Assembly (NCBI RefSeq): GCF_006540085.1 | Contig: NZ_BJOG01000004.1 | Span: forward strand, 186,001-250,000 | Reading direction: 5' to 3' | From: Microbacterium oxydans | Lineage (GTDB): Bacteria > Actinomycetota > Actinomycetes > Actinomycetales > Microbacteriaceae | Length of the DNA: 64,000 bases | In this document: positions 39,010 through 47,646 of the stretch, piece by piece | Position numbering within the stretch: the stretch's first letter is position 1 | How the letters are laid out: the number at the start of each line of letters is the position of its first letter | The notes under the pieces: generated by a model | What the model was told of the DNA's origin: nothing | Seen by the model: the letters and a program-made list of their open reading frames with translations, nothing else | The model's database searches: none | Program-made: the position numbers and the translations under genes

Positions 39010-41624
39010 CAGGAGGCCTCGACCGGGGCGAGCTCGATCGCGGTGACCGCGAACTCCTCCGCCTCGGTGATCTCGAGCTCGGCGATGCGGCCGACCGCGC
39101 GGAGGTCGTCCGCCGCGGCGCGCAGGGCCTCGACCTTCGCTGCGGGAGCGGCGATGGCGGCACGGGAGACCGGGGTCTTCTGCGACGCCTTCGCCTCGGT
39201 CTTCGCGCGCCGGATGCCGATGAGCGCCTCGCTCGCGGCGGCCAGCACGGCCGGGTCGCCCTCGATGCCGAGCTTCTCGGGCCACGCTGCGGTGTGCACG
39301 GAGCCCGCCTCGAACCACGACCAGGCCTCCTCCGTGGCGAAGGAGAGCACCGGCGCGAGCAGGCGGAGAAGCGTGGACAGCGCCAGACGCAGCGCGAGGG
39401 CGGCCGAGGCCTGGCCCACGTCGTTCTGGTTGTAGGCGCGCTCCTTCACGAGCTCCAGGTAGTCGTCGCAGAACGTCCAGAAGAACGCCTCGGTCAACTC
39501 CAGCGCCCTGGCCGCGTCGTACCGGTCGAAGGCGGCGGTCGCCTCGGCCACCACCCCGTCGAGCGCCGTGAGCATCGAGGCGTCGAGCGCGTGCGTCACC
39601 TGCGCGCCCGCGGGCACCGGGAACGACAGCACGAACTTCGCGGCGTTGAGCACCTTGATGGCGAGACGCCTGCCGATCTTCACCTGGGTCGGGTTCTGCG
39701 GGTCGAAGGCCGCGTCCATGCCGAGTCGGCTCGAGGCCGCCCAGTACCGCACCGCGTCAGAGCCGTGGGTGTCGAGCACGTCGGCCGGGGTGACGACGTT
39801 GCCCTTCGACTTCGACATCTTCTTGCGGTCGGGGTCGACGATGAAGCCGGAGATGGCGGCGTTCTTCCATGGGGTGCGGCCGTCTTCGAGCGTGGAGCGC
39901 AGCATGGTCGAGAAGAGCCAGGTGCGGATGATGTCCTGTCCCTGCGGGCGCAGATCGAACGGAGCAGTGAGCTGCCACAGCTCCTCGTCGCGCTGCCAGC
40001 CGCCCGCGAGCTGCGGGGTCAGGGAGGACGTCGCCCAGGTGTCGAGGATGTCGGCCTCGGCATCGAACCCGCCCGGCACCCCGCGCTGCTGCTCGGTGTA
40101 GCCCGCCGGGACATCCGTGGTCGGGTCGATGGGCAGCGCGGCCGCATCCGGGGTGAGCACCCGGTCGTAGTCGCGCTCGCCGTTCTCGTCCAACGCGTAC
40201 CAGAGCGGGATCGGCACGCCGAAGAACCGCTGCCGGGACACGAGCCAGTCGCCGGTGAGGCCGCCGACCCAGTTCTCGTAGCGGACCCGCATGAAGTCGG
40301 GGTGCCACGCCAGCTCGGTTCCGTGCGCGAGGAGCTGGTCGCGCAGCTCGCCGTCGCGGGCGCCGTTGCGGATGTACCACTGCCGGGTCGAGACGATCTC
40401 GAGCGGGCGGTCGCCCTTCTCGAAGAACTTCACGGCGTGCTGGAAGGGCTTGCCGACGGCGGTCATGTCGCCGGTCTCCTGCAGCTTCTCCACGATCGCC
40501 TTGCGGGCGCTGAAGACGGTCTTGCCCGCCACGTTCTCCACGTACCAGGAACGCGCGTCGGGGTCTGTGACGATCGACGGCGCCTCGGCGAGGAAGCGGC
40601 CGTCGAGACCGATCGCCGTCATGTTCGGCAGGGACTCGCCGGCGGTGGTGCGCAGCTCGCGCCACCAGATGATGTCGGTCACATCGCCGAAGGTGCAGAC
40701 CATCGCCGCACCGGTGCCCTTCTCGGGCTGGGCGAGGTGGTGGCCGTGGATCTCGATCTCGGCGCCGAAGTACGGCGTGCGCACCTTGGTGCCGATGAGG
40801 TGCTTGTGCGGCCCCTCGGGGTGGGTCACGATCGCGATGCACGCCGGGAGGAGCTCCGGGCGCGTGGTGTCGATCGCGATGGAGCCGGAGCCGTCAGCGA
40901 AGGGGAACTCGATCGTGTGGTACGCGGCCTGCTGGTCGCGGTCCTCGAGCTCGGCCTGCGCGATCGCGGAGCGGAAGTCGATGTCCCACAGCGTCGGCGC
41001 GAGGGCCTGGTATGCCTCGCCGCGCTCGATGTTGCGGAGGAACGCGAGCTGGCTCTGCCGGATCGTGTCGTCGGAGATGGTGCGGTAGGTCTGCGTCCAA
41101 TCGACGCTCAACCCGAGCTGACGGAACAGGGCCTCGAACTGCTTCTCGTCCTCGATCGTGAGGCGCTCGCACAGCTCGATGAAGTTGCGGCGGCTGATCG
41201 GCCGCTGGTCGGCAGCCCGGCTCGACTTGTTGTCGCCGCCCTCGAAGGGAGGGGTGAAGCCGGCGTCGTAGGGGAGAGACGGGTCGCAGCGCACGCCGTA
41301 GTAGTTCTGCACGCGGCGCTCGGTGGGCAGGCCGTTGTCATCCCAGCCCATCGGGTAGAACACGGTCTTGCCGCGCATGCGCTCGTACCGCGCCTTGACG
41401 TCGGTGTGCGTGTAGGAGAACACGTGGCCGATGTGGAGGCTGCCGGAGGCGGTCGGCGGCGGGGTGTCGATCGAGTAGACGCCCTCACGGCCGAGCTCGG
41501 TGGCGCGCAGACGGTCGAACAGGTACGTGCCCTGCTCAGCCCAGGCGGCGTCCCACTTCGCTTCGAGACCTTCGAGTGCTGGCTTGTCGGGAATGGGGTT
41601 CTGCGCCGTTTCGGAAGCAGGCAT
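39009..41624 (-). CDS. valS: Valyl-tRNA synthetase
   Basis: 871 residues. It charges tRNA-Val. The class I signatures are HIGH (64-67, in GSLHIGHVFS) and KMSKS (about 603-607). The editing domain lies between them, and a tRNA-binding C-terminus is present. ATG at 41624 is preferred because GAGGAG lies 6 nt upstream. A GTG ten codons earlier is open but has no ribosome binding site. A TAGACT -10 at 41695-41690 gives a leader of about 60 nt, and no T-box was seen, unlike ileS. Confidence 0.97.
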   Translation of the reverse strand: MPASETAQNPIPDKPALEGLEAKWDAAWAEQGTYLFDRLRATELGREGVYSIDTPPPTASGSLHIGHVFSYTHTDVKARYERMRGKTVFYPMGWDDNGLPTERRVQNYYGVRCDPSLPYDAGFTPPFEGGDNKSSRAADQRPISRRNFIELCERLTIEDEKQFEALFRQLGLSVDWTQTYRTISDDTIRQSQLAFLRNIERGEAYQALAPTLWDIDFRSAIAQAELEDRDQQAAYHTIEFPFADGSGSIAIDTTRPELLPACIAIVTHPEGPHKHLIGTKVRTPYFGAEIEIHGHHLAQPEKGTGAAMVCTFGDVTDIIWWRELRTTAGESLPNMTAIGLDGRFLAEAPSIVTDPDARSWYVENVAGKTVFSARKAIVEKLQETGDMTAVGKPFQHAVKFFEKGDRPLEIVSTRQWYIRNGARDGELRDQLLAHGTELAWHPDFMRVRYENWVGGLTGDWLVSRQRFFGVPIPLWYALDENGERDYDRVLTPDAAALPIDPTTDVPAGYTEQQRGVPGGFDAEADILDTWATSSLTPQLAGGWQRDEELWQLTAPFDLRPQGQDIIRTWLFSTMLRSTLEDGRTPWKNAAISGFIVDPDRKKMSKSKGNVVTPADVLDTHGSDAVRYWAASSRLGMDAAFDPQNPTQVKIGRRLAIKVLNAAKFVLSFPVPAGAQVTHALDASMLTALDGVVAEATAAFDRYDAARALELTEAFFWTFCDDYLELVKERAYNQNDVGQASAALALRLALSTLLRLLAPVLSFATEEAWSWFEAGSVHTAAWPEKLGIEGDPAVLAAASEALIGIRRAKTEAKASQKTPVSRAAIAAPAAKVEALRAAADDLRAVGRIAELEITEAEEFAVTAIELAPVEAS

Positions 41625-41689
41625 GGAGGTCTCCTCGAGCGATGTATGCGGCACTGTGTGAGCGTGCCTGAGTGTGGGGTGTGCCGAAC

Positions 41690-41695
41690 AGTCTA
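41690..41695 (-). promoter_or_regulatory. -10 element of valS
   Basis: TAGACT on the minus strand, predicting a start near 41683. The leader of about 60 nt contains the GAGGAG ribosome binding site. Confidence 0.4.
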
Positions 41696-41752
41696 CCGAG
41701 CGTCACGGTGACGGGTCGCCGGCGCAGATCGACCCCGTCCAAGAATCAGCCG

Positions 41753-41758
41753 TAGGAT
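41753..41758 (+). promoter_or_regulatory. -10 element of the peptide ABC importer operon
   Basis: TAGGAT, 36 nt before the ATG at 41795, with AGAGGA as ribosome binding site. The -35 is weak. Confidence 0.35.
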
Positions 41759-41794
41759 GGAGGGACCCCGACCCGCTCGTCCAGAGGAACCGTC

Positions 41795-43405
41795 ATGCCC
41801 GCAAGATCTGTGCGCCGTCTCCTGCCCTTCGCGGCGCTCACCGCTGCCGCTGCGCTGGTACTCAGTGCGTGTGCTGCGCCCGGCGCCGATGGGGAGGGCG
41901 GGGAGCTCGTGTGGTCGATCGAGGGCGCGAATCTGTCCGCAGGGCACATGGATCCGCAGGTCAGCCAGCTCGATGTCTCCGGCATGGTGCAGCGGGCGGT
42001 GCTCGACTCCCTGGTCTTCCAGGAGGACGACGGATCGTTCAGCCCGTGGCTCGCGAAGAGCTGGGACGTCTCACCGGACAGCACGGAGTACACCTTCACG
42101 CTCCGCGACGACGTGACCTTCACCGACGGCGAGAAGTTCGACGCTGCCGCCGTCAAGGCGAACTTCGACCGCATCGTCGACCCCGAGACCGCGTCGGCCC
42201 AGGCAGCCAGCATGCTCGGCGCCGATTTCTACGACGGCACCGAGGTCGTCGACGATCACACCGTCAAGGTGACCTTCACGCAGCCCTACGCGCCGTTCCT
42301 GCAGGCGGCGAGCACGCCGCAGCTCGGCTTCTACTCGCCTGCCGTGCTGGAGAAGTCGGCCGACAAGCTCAAAGCGGGCGGCCCCGGGATCACCGTCGGC
42401 ACCGGCCCGTTCGAGCTCACCGAGTACACACCCGACCAGGAGATCGTCTACACCCGCAACGACGACTACGCCTGGGGCCCGCACGACGCTGAGGCTCCGA
42501 AGTTCGAGACCCTGCGCGTCGAGATCCAGCCGGAGGCGTCTGTGCGCGCGGGCGTCGTCGAAAGCGGTGAAGCCGACCTGGCCAGCAACATCCCGCCGAA
42601 CCTCGCGAAGGACCTCGGCGACGGCATCACGGTCGACTCCATCGAGTACCCGGGTCTGCCGTACTCGCTGTATCTGAACGAGAAGTACGGAGTCTTCGCC
42701 GACGAGAAGGTGCGTCAGGCGTTCGCCCGTGGCATCGACATCGACGCCGCGGTGGAGGAGATCTACTTCGGGCAGTTCCCGCGGGCGTGGAGCATCCTCG
42801 GGTCGACGACTCCGGGCTACGACGCGTCCCTCGAGGGCAGCTGGCCGTTCGACCAGGATGAGGCGAACACGCTCCTCGACGAGGCCGGCTGGACGGCCCG
42901 CGACACCGACGGGATCCGCATGAAGGACGGCAAGCGCCTCTCGGTGCGCTGGATCGCCTGGACTCCGGTTCCCGACGACCGTGCCGCGCTGGCCAACGCG
43001 ATCCAGTCCGACCTCAAGGGGATCGGCTTCGAGGTCGAGCGCGAGGTGCTCGAACCGGGCGCCTACAACGAGCAGTACGAGCCGAAGACGTTCGACCTGA
43101 CCGACTGGGGCTTCTCCGGTGTCGACCCCGACCTGCTGCGCAGTCACCTGCACACCGACGGGTTCCAGAACGCCTCACAGGTCAGCGACCCCGAGATCGA
43201 TGCGCTGCTGGAACAGGCCGTCGCGACGAGCGATCAGGACACGCGGAACGGGCTTTACACCCAGCTGCAGGAGTGGAACGCCACGCACACCGCCATCGTG
43301 CCGCTGTACAGCCCGTCGGCGATCACGGCCGTCGGCGACCGCGTCGAGGGCGTCGAGTACGACCTGTACGGCCGTCCGCTGTTCTACGATGTGACCGTCG
43401 GCTGA
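41795..43405 (+). CDS. ABC importer substrate-binding lipoprotein, peptide/nickel/opine family
   Basis: 536 residues. A lipoprotein signal peptide ends in lipobox LSAC, with Cys26 as the lipidated residue. The remainder is a family-5 solute-binding protein, of the type that captures oligopeptides, nickel complexes or opines outside the membrane. It is the first gene of a four-gene importer operon. The exact ligand cannot be read from sequence. Confidence 0.94.
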   Translation: MPARSVRRLLPFAALTAAAALVLSACAAPGADGEGGELVWSIEGANLSAGHMDPQVSQLDVSGMVQRAVLDSLVFQEDDGSFSPWLAKSWDVSPDSTEYTFTLRDDVTFTDGEKFDAAAVKANFDRIVDPETASAQAASMLGADFYDGTEVVDDHTVKVTFTQPYAPFLQAASTPQLGFYSPAVLEKSADKLKAGGPGITVGTGPFELTEYTPDQEIVYTRNDDYAWGPHDAEAPKFETLRVEIQPEASVRAGVVESGEADLASNIPPNLAKDLGDGITVDSIEYPGLPYSLYLNEKYGVFADEKVRQAFARGIDIDAAVEEIYFGQFPRAWSILGSTTPGYDASLEGSWPFDQDEANTLLDEAGWTARDTDGIRMKDGKRLSVRWIAWTPVPDDRAALANAIQSDLKGIGFEVEREVLEPGAYNEQYEPKTFDLTDWGFSGVDPDLLRSHLHTDGFQNASQVSDPEIDALLEQAVATSDQDTRNGLYTQLQEWNATHTAIVPLYSPSAITAVGDRVEGVEYDLYGRPLFYDVTVG

Positions 43406-43430
43406 ACCGCCGGCTGAGCGGAGGGCACGG

Positions 43431-44378
43431 GTGGTGAAGGCTGCTCTCGTCCGCATCGCCGGCCTGATCGCCTCCGTCGTCATCGTCCTGTGGGGCGCCG
43501 CCACCGTCGCATTCCTCGCGTTCCGAGTGATCCCCGGAGATCCCGTGTCGGTGATGCTGGGACCTCAGGCACAGGTGAGTGAGGCGGTCAAGGACGGCAT
43601 CCGCGCCGACCTGGGACTGGACCGGCCGCCGTGGGAGCAGTACCTCGGTTTCATCGGCCAGCTGGCCCGCGGGGACCTGGGGGAGTCGTACCAGCTGCGG
43701 ATGCCGGTCACAGAGGTGATCGGACGCCAGCTGGGAGCGACGGTACAGCTCTCCGCGCTCGCACTGGTGATCGCCGTCGTGCTCGCCGTCGGGGTCGCCG
43801 TCCTCGTACGCGGCGATGCAGGACGCACGGCCGCCGCGGCGGTGGAGCTGGTGGTGCTCTCGTCTCCGGTGTTCTGGATCGGACTGGTCCTCCTCAGCGT
43901 CTTCGCCTTCGGACTGGGGTGGTTTCCGGTCTCCGGAGCCCGCAACCCCGCCACGATCGTCCTCCCGGCGGTGACGCTCGCGCTGCCGGTGGCCGCGCTG
44001 CTCAGTCAGGTGCTTCGGGACGGCCTCGTGCAAGCCGAGCGCATGCCGTTCGCTGAGACGGTGCGCGCGCGTGGGGCGAGTCCTTCGTGGTTCACGCTCC
44101 GGCACGGACTGCGTCACGGCGCAGCCTCCGCCGTCACGCTCGCCGCCTATCTGACCGGCTCCGTCCTCGGCGGAGCGGTGCTGGTCGAGACCGTGTTCGC
44201 CCGACCCGGTCTCGGACGCGTGACGCTCGCGGCGATCAGCGACCGCGATCTTCCGGTCATCACGGGGATCATCCTCCTGAGCGCCGTGGTGTTCGTCACC
44301 GTGAACCTGCTGGTCGAGATCGTGCACCCCCTGATCGACCCGCGTATCAGGGCAGCACGTGACCGGAGCACCCGATGA
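43431..44378 (+). CDS. ABC importer permease, DppB-like
   Basis: 315 residues with about six membrane helices. The N-terminal helix and the FRVIPGDPVSVMLGPQA segment are typical of the first permease of peptide importers, and the ATPase-contact loop is RARGASPSW. GTG at 43431 and at 43434 are both possible, with GGAGGG 5 or 8 nt upstream. The stop overlaps the second permease ATG by 4 bp. Confidence 0.93.
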   Translation: MVKAALVRIAGLIASVVIVLWGAATVAFLAFRVIPGDPVSVMLGPQAQVSEAVKDGIRADLGLDRPPWEQYLGFIGQLARGDLGESYQLRMPVTEVIGRQLGATVQLSALALVIAVVLAVGVAVLVRGDAGRTAAAAVELVVLSSPVFWIGLVLLSVFAFGLGWFPVSGARNPATIVLPAVTLALPVAALLSQVLRDGLVQAERMPFAETVRARGASPSWFTLRHGLRHGAASAVTLAAYLTGSVLGGAVLVETVFARPGLGRVTLAAISDRDLPVITGIILLSAVVFVTVNLLVEIVHPLIDPRIRAARDRSTR

Positions 44379-45187
44379 GGCGCGCGCAGACTGTGCTCCT
44401 CTGGTCGGCCATCGTGGTGAGCGCCGTGATCGTGTTCGCGGCGCTCTGGCCCGGGGTCCTCGCCACGCACGATCCACTGCAGACCGATGTCCGCTCCGCC
44501 CTGCTGCCGCCCGGCGCGGAGCACTTCTTCGGCACCGATCAGAGCGGGCGCGACGTCTACTCGCGGGTGGTCCACGGCGCGGGGAGATCGCTGGGCATCG
44601 GGCTCTTCGCCACCGGGGTGGCTCTGGTCCTCGGGCTCATGATCGGCGCGCTCGCCGGGGTCGCACCGCGGGGCGTCGACACCACCGTGATGCGGGTGAA
44701 CGACGTGCTGATGGCGTTCCCCGAGTTCCTGGTCGCGCTGGTCGTCGTCGCCGTGCTGGGACCGGGACCCGTGAACATCGCGATCGCGGTGACCCTGGCC
44801 GCCCTGCCGGTGTACATCCGGTTGGCGCGCGTGCAGACCCAGACGCTCCGCGTCACCGAGCACGTCGAAGCCGCGCGCATCCTCGGCGTCCCGCGCTGGC
44901 GCGCTTTCCGCAGGCACGTGCTGCCGGGCGTGCTCGGTGCGCTGAGCGTGCTCGCCACCATCGGCATCGGCTCGAGCATCCTCGCGGCCGCGGGACTCAG
45001 CTTCCTGGGCTTGGGTCCCTCAGAGCCGACGCCCGAGTGGGGATTGATGCTCGCCGGGGGCCGCAATGTGCTGGGCCAGGCCTGGTGGATCTCCCTCTTC
45101 CCCGGCGTCGCGATCACGCTGACCGTGGTCTCGGCCACCGTCATCGGGCGAATCCTTCGGGCTCGCGCAGACGGGAGGACAGGATGA
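44375..45187 (+). CDS. ABC importer permease, DppC-like
   Basis: 270 residues with about six membrane helices. FFGTDQSGRDVYSRVVHGAGRSLGIG is characteristic of DppC/OppC-type permeases, and EAARILGVPRW is the ATPase-contact helix. ATGA overlaps join it to both neighbours. With the upstream permease it forms the transmembrane pore. Confidence 0.93.
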   Translation: MRRAQTVLLWSAIVVSAVIVFAALWPGVLATHDPLQTDVRSALLPPGAEHFFGTDQSGRDVYSRVVHGAGRSLGIGLFATGVALVLGLMIGALAGVAPRGVDTTVMRVNDVLMAFPEFLVALVVVAVLGPGPVNIAIAVTLAALPVYIRLARVQTQTLRVTEHVEAARILGVPRWRAFRRHVLPGVLGALSVLATIGIGSSILAAAGLSFLGLGPSEPTPEWGLMLAGGRNVLGQAWWISLFPGVAITLTVVSATVIGRILRARADGRTG

Positions 45188-46692
45188 ACGCTGCACTGCA
45201 GGTTCGAGGACTCCGCATCTCGTTCGACGGGAAGCAGGTCGTGGATGACGTGTCCTTCGCCGTCGACCGCGGTGAGTGCGTCGCGATCGTGGGGGAGTCC
45301 GGCGCCGGCAAGTCCCTCACGGCGCGTGCCCTGCTGGGGCTGACTCCCGCAGCCGCTGACGTCACCCTGGACGGGCTCGTGGTGGACGGGAGGGATGCCG
45401 CCGGTCTCTCCGATCGGGCGTGGAGGGGCGTGCGCGGATCGGGAATCGCGCTCATCTCCCAGGACGCGCTGGTCTCCCTCGATCCCCTGCGGCGCATCGA
45501 GGCGGAGATCGCCGAGCCGCTCCTCCTCCACAGGGTCGTCCGGGGGCGGGCGCCGCGAGCGACACGTGTGCGGGAGCTGCTGGAGCGCGTGTGGATGCCC
45601 GAACCGGAGCGCCGCGCGCGACAGCACCCGCACGAACTCTCCGGAGGTCTGCGGCAGCGTGCGCTCATCGCGTCCGCACTCGCCGCGAACCCGGCCGTCC
45701 TCGTGGCGGACGAGCCGACCACCGCGCTCGACGCCACCGTGCAGGCGCGGATCCTCGGACTGCTGCGTGAGATCGCGGACGCGGGGACGGCCCTCGTGTT
45801 CATCAGCCACGACTTCGCAGCGGTCCGGAGGATCGCCGATCGTGTCCTGGTGATGCGGAGCGGCGTGGTCGTGGAGTCCGGTCCGGTGGCCGAGGTGCTC
45901 GAGAACCCTCGACACGAGTATACGAAGCAGCTCATCGCCGCGACGATCCACGAACCCCGAACCGCTACGCCGACGGATTCCGCATCGGTGCTGAGAGTCG
46001 ACGGCGTGTCACGGAGCTTCGGCACCGTGCCAGCGGTCGTCGATGCCTCGTTCGTCGTGAGGGATGGGCGGACGCTCGGCATCGTGGGGGAGTCGGGGTC
46101 GGGCAAGACCACTCTCGCCCGCATGATCGTCGGCGTCGACGCCCCGGACAGCGGCGCCGTGGAGTGGAACGCACCGCGACGGGTGCAGTTGGTGCATCAG
46201 AATCCGCTCGGCGCCTTCGACCCGCGCTGGACGATCGGTCGATCGCTGCGGGAAGCGCTGGAGGCCGGTGGTGTGCCCCGCACCGCGCGCCCTGCTCGGG
46301 TGGTCGAACTTCTCGCCGAGGTCGGCCTGGCTCCCGCACTGGCAGGCAGACGTCCGAGTGCCCTTTCCGGCGGACAGAGGCAGCGGGCGGCCATCGCCCG
46401 TGCCCTCGCCGCAGATCCTGACGTGCTGGTGCTCGACGAACCCGTCTCCGCGCTCGACCCCTCGGTGCGGGAGCGGGTGCTGCGTCTGCTCGACGGGCTG
46501 CAGCGCGAACGCCGGCTGACGATGATCCTCGTCTCCCATGATCTGGATGTCGTGGGATCGGTCGCGGATGACGTGCTGGTGATGCAGGACGGCCGGATCG
46601 TGGAGCAGGGGCCGACGTCGGAGGTGTTCGCGGCACCGCAGCACCCGTTCACGAGAGAGCTGATCGACGCGAGCGGCGCCGTCAGTCCTTGA
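45184..46692 (+). CDS. ABC importer ATPase, two fused nucleotide-binding domains
   Basis: 502 residues containing two complete ABC cassettes in one chain. The first has Walker A GESGAGKS, signature LSGGLRQR and Walker B VLVADEP; the second has GESGSGKT, LSGGQRQR and VLVLDEP. Other peptide importers encode these as separate DppD and DppF proteins. The ATG overlaps the permease stop (ATGA). The last 11 bp overlap the convergent pentapeptide-like gene. Confidence 0.94.
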   Translation: MNAALQVRGLRISFDGKQVVDDVSFAVDRGECVAIVGESGAGKSLTARALLGLTPAAADVTLDGLVVDGRDAAGLSDRAWRGVRGSGIALISQDALVSLDPLRRIEAEIAEPLLLHRVVRGRAPRATRVRELLERVWMPEPERRARQHPHELSGGLRQRALIASALAANPAVLVADEPTTALDATVQARILGLLREIADAGTALVFISHDFAAVRRIADRVLVMRSGVVVESGPVAEVLENPRHEYTKQLIAATIHEPRTATPTDSASVLRVDGVSRSFGTVPAVVDASFVVRDGRTLGIVGESGSGKTTLARMIVGVDAPDSGAVEWNAPRRVQLVHQNPLGAFDPRWTIGRSLREALEAGGVPRTARPARVVELLAEVGLAPALAGRRPSALSGGQRQRAAIARALAADPDVLVLDEPVSALDPSVRERVLRLLDGLQRERRLTMILVSHDLDVVGSVADDVLVMQDGRIVEQGPTSEVFAAPQHPFTRELIDASGAVSP

Positions 46693-47332
46693 CGAGGATG
46701 CCGATTCCTGCGGCGAGCACGGGTGCCAGTTGCTGCACCTGGAACGAGGTGAGCGTGGCACCGCGCAGGCTGTTGGCGTCGAGGTAGCCGAGAGCGTCGA
46801 GCCCGCGCAGATCGAGGTCTTTCGCCCGCATGCCCCGCGAGTCCACCTCGTCACTCGATGTGGACGTGAAGCGCACTCGCGTGAGCTCGGCCCGCGGCAT
46901 GTCGATCGTGCGGATGGCGCACCCTGTGATCTCGAGATCGGTGACCTTCGCCGCACCGAGGTTGAGGTAGTCGATGCGCACATCGCGCAGGTCGAACTCC
47001 GAGACATGCGCCTCACTGAGGTCGAGGGTCCCGATGCGGCCGCCGTTGATCCGCACTCGCCGCACACCCGCGTCGCGCATGCGCAGCGAGGCGATGCGCA
47101 CCCCCGACATGTCGACGTCGACGACCGATGCCCCGGTGAGGTCGACGGCATCGGCGTCTGCGCTCACGACGCACTGCTCGACCGTCGAATAGGCGAGGTC
47201 GACGGTACCGGCCAGATCGAGTCGAGCGGCGACGAGGTCGGCACTGCGGGCAGCCCGAGCCGGTTCGAGCACCGGCGGCAGATCGGGCGCCGTGACGCGG
47301 GGAGACGCGGGGGAGTCGGAGGTGCGGGCCAT
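46682..47332 (-). CDS. Pentapeptide-repeat-like protein
   Basis: 216 residues. From about residue 35 to 190, short degenerate repeats with Leu/Val/Ile every fifth position (for example VDLTGASVVDVDMSGVRI, GTLDLSEAHVSEFDLRDVRI) predict a right-handed beta-helix of the pentapeptide family. Some relatives mimic DNA and protect gyrase, but function is unknown here. The 3' end overlaps the convergent ABC ATPase gene by 11 bp. TACGCT lies 6 nt before the ATG. Confidence 0.82.
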   Translation of the reverse strand: MARTSDSPASPRVTAPDLPPVLEPARAARSADLVAARLDLAGTVDLAYSTVEQCVVSADADAVDLTGASVVDVDMSGVRIASLRMRDAGVRRVRINGGRIGTLDLSEAHVSEFDLRDVRIDYLNLGAAKVTDLEITGCAIRTIDMPRAELTRVRFTSTSSDEVDSRGMRAKDLDLRGLDALGYLDANSLRGATLTSFQVQQLAPVLAAGIGILVKD

Positions 47333-47338
47333 GTTCCG

Positions 47339-47344
47339 AGCGTA
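47339..47344 (-). promoter_or_regulatory. -10 element of the pentapeptide-like gene, leaderless configuration
   Basis: TACGCT on the minus strand ends 6 nt before the ATG at 47332. No ribosome binding site lies between. Confidence 0.42.
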
Positions 47345-47425
47345 GGGCGGGCCGACGACATCGTGCGCGGTCGTGCGCGGTCGCCATTCGGGAAGGACCA
47401 TGCGCCGGGGAGCAGTGGGCACGCG

Positions 47426-47431
47426 TACACT
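47426..47431 (+). promoter_or_regulatory. -10 element of the ileS T-box transcript
   Basis: TACACT, predicting transcription from about 47438, just at the start of Stem I. The stretch 47345-47425 between the two divergent promoters holds nothing else recognised. Confidence 0.55.
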
Positions 47432-47437
47432 GGTGGG

Positions 47438-47607
47438 ACGAGCATCGATCCGGCCATCACCGGGGAGCTCTCGGAAGAACGGCGTGACCTTCGGGCCGCG
47501 CTCAGTAGAACCGAGCGGGGCAGGCCCGTCACAGCCGCAGTGAGAGTGGTCGCGCCGCAGGGCGCGGCACGCGAGGTGGTACCGCGGTCCGTGAGGGTCG
47601 TCCTCGC
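47438..47607 (+). promoter_or_regulatory. T-box riboswitch of ileS, translational type, ultrashort Stem I
   Basis: Stem I is short: GAGC (47440-47443) pairs GCTC (47467-47470) and CCGG (47450-47453) pairs CCGG (47460-47463). The AUC isoleucine specifier at 47456-47458 lies in the terminal loop, followed by A. AGTA and GAA in the next hairpin resemble the Stem II S-turn. The T-box TGGTACCGCGG is at 47577-47587. GCGAGG (47571-47576) can pair with CCTCGC (47602-47607), which otherwise pairs with GTGAGG (47591-47596) and hides the ribosome binding site. Uncharged tRNA-Ile would therefore open translation. The family is well known; the pairing model is mine. Confidence 0.88.
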
Positions 47608-47646
47608 ATGAGCATCCGCCACGACGACCACTGCGAGCCACGATGA
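47608..47646 (+). CDS. 12-codon leader ORF coupled to ileS
   Basis: ATG at 47608 directly follows the CCTCGC switch strand, with GAGGG (47593-47597) about 10 nt upstream as its ribosome binding site. It encodes [12 protein letters not shown] and stops at 47644-47646, overlapping the ileS ATG (47643) as ATGA. ileS itself has no Shine-Dalgarno, so the switch would act on this ORF and ileS would be reached by reinitiation. It contains one Ile codon (third). Not a recognised family. Confidence 0.5.
   Translation: MSIRHDDHCEPR

Noticed and set aside
41624..41654. Upstream GTG (41654) as the valS start
   Set aside because: No ribosome binding site, whereas the ATG at 41624 has GAGGAG at 6 nt.
41625..41683. 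A T-box in the valS leader
   Set aside because: The leader is only about 60 nt and has no TGGNACCGCG sequence.
38976..41711. A 911-codon open frame antisense to valS
   Set aside because: valS has both class I signatures and full length on the minus strand. The plus-strand frame has only shadow composition.
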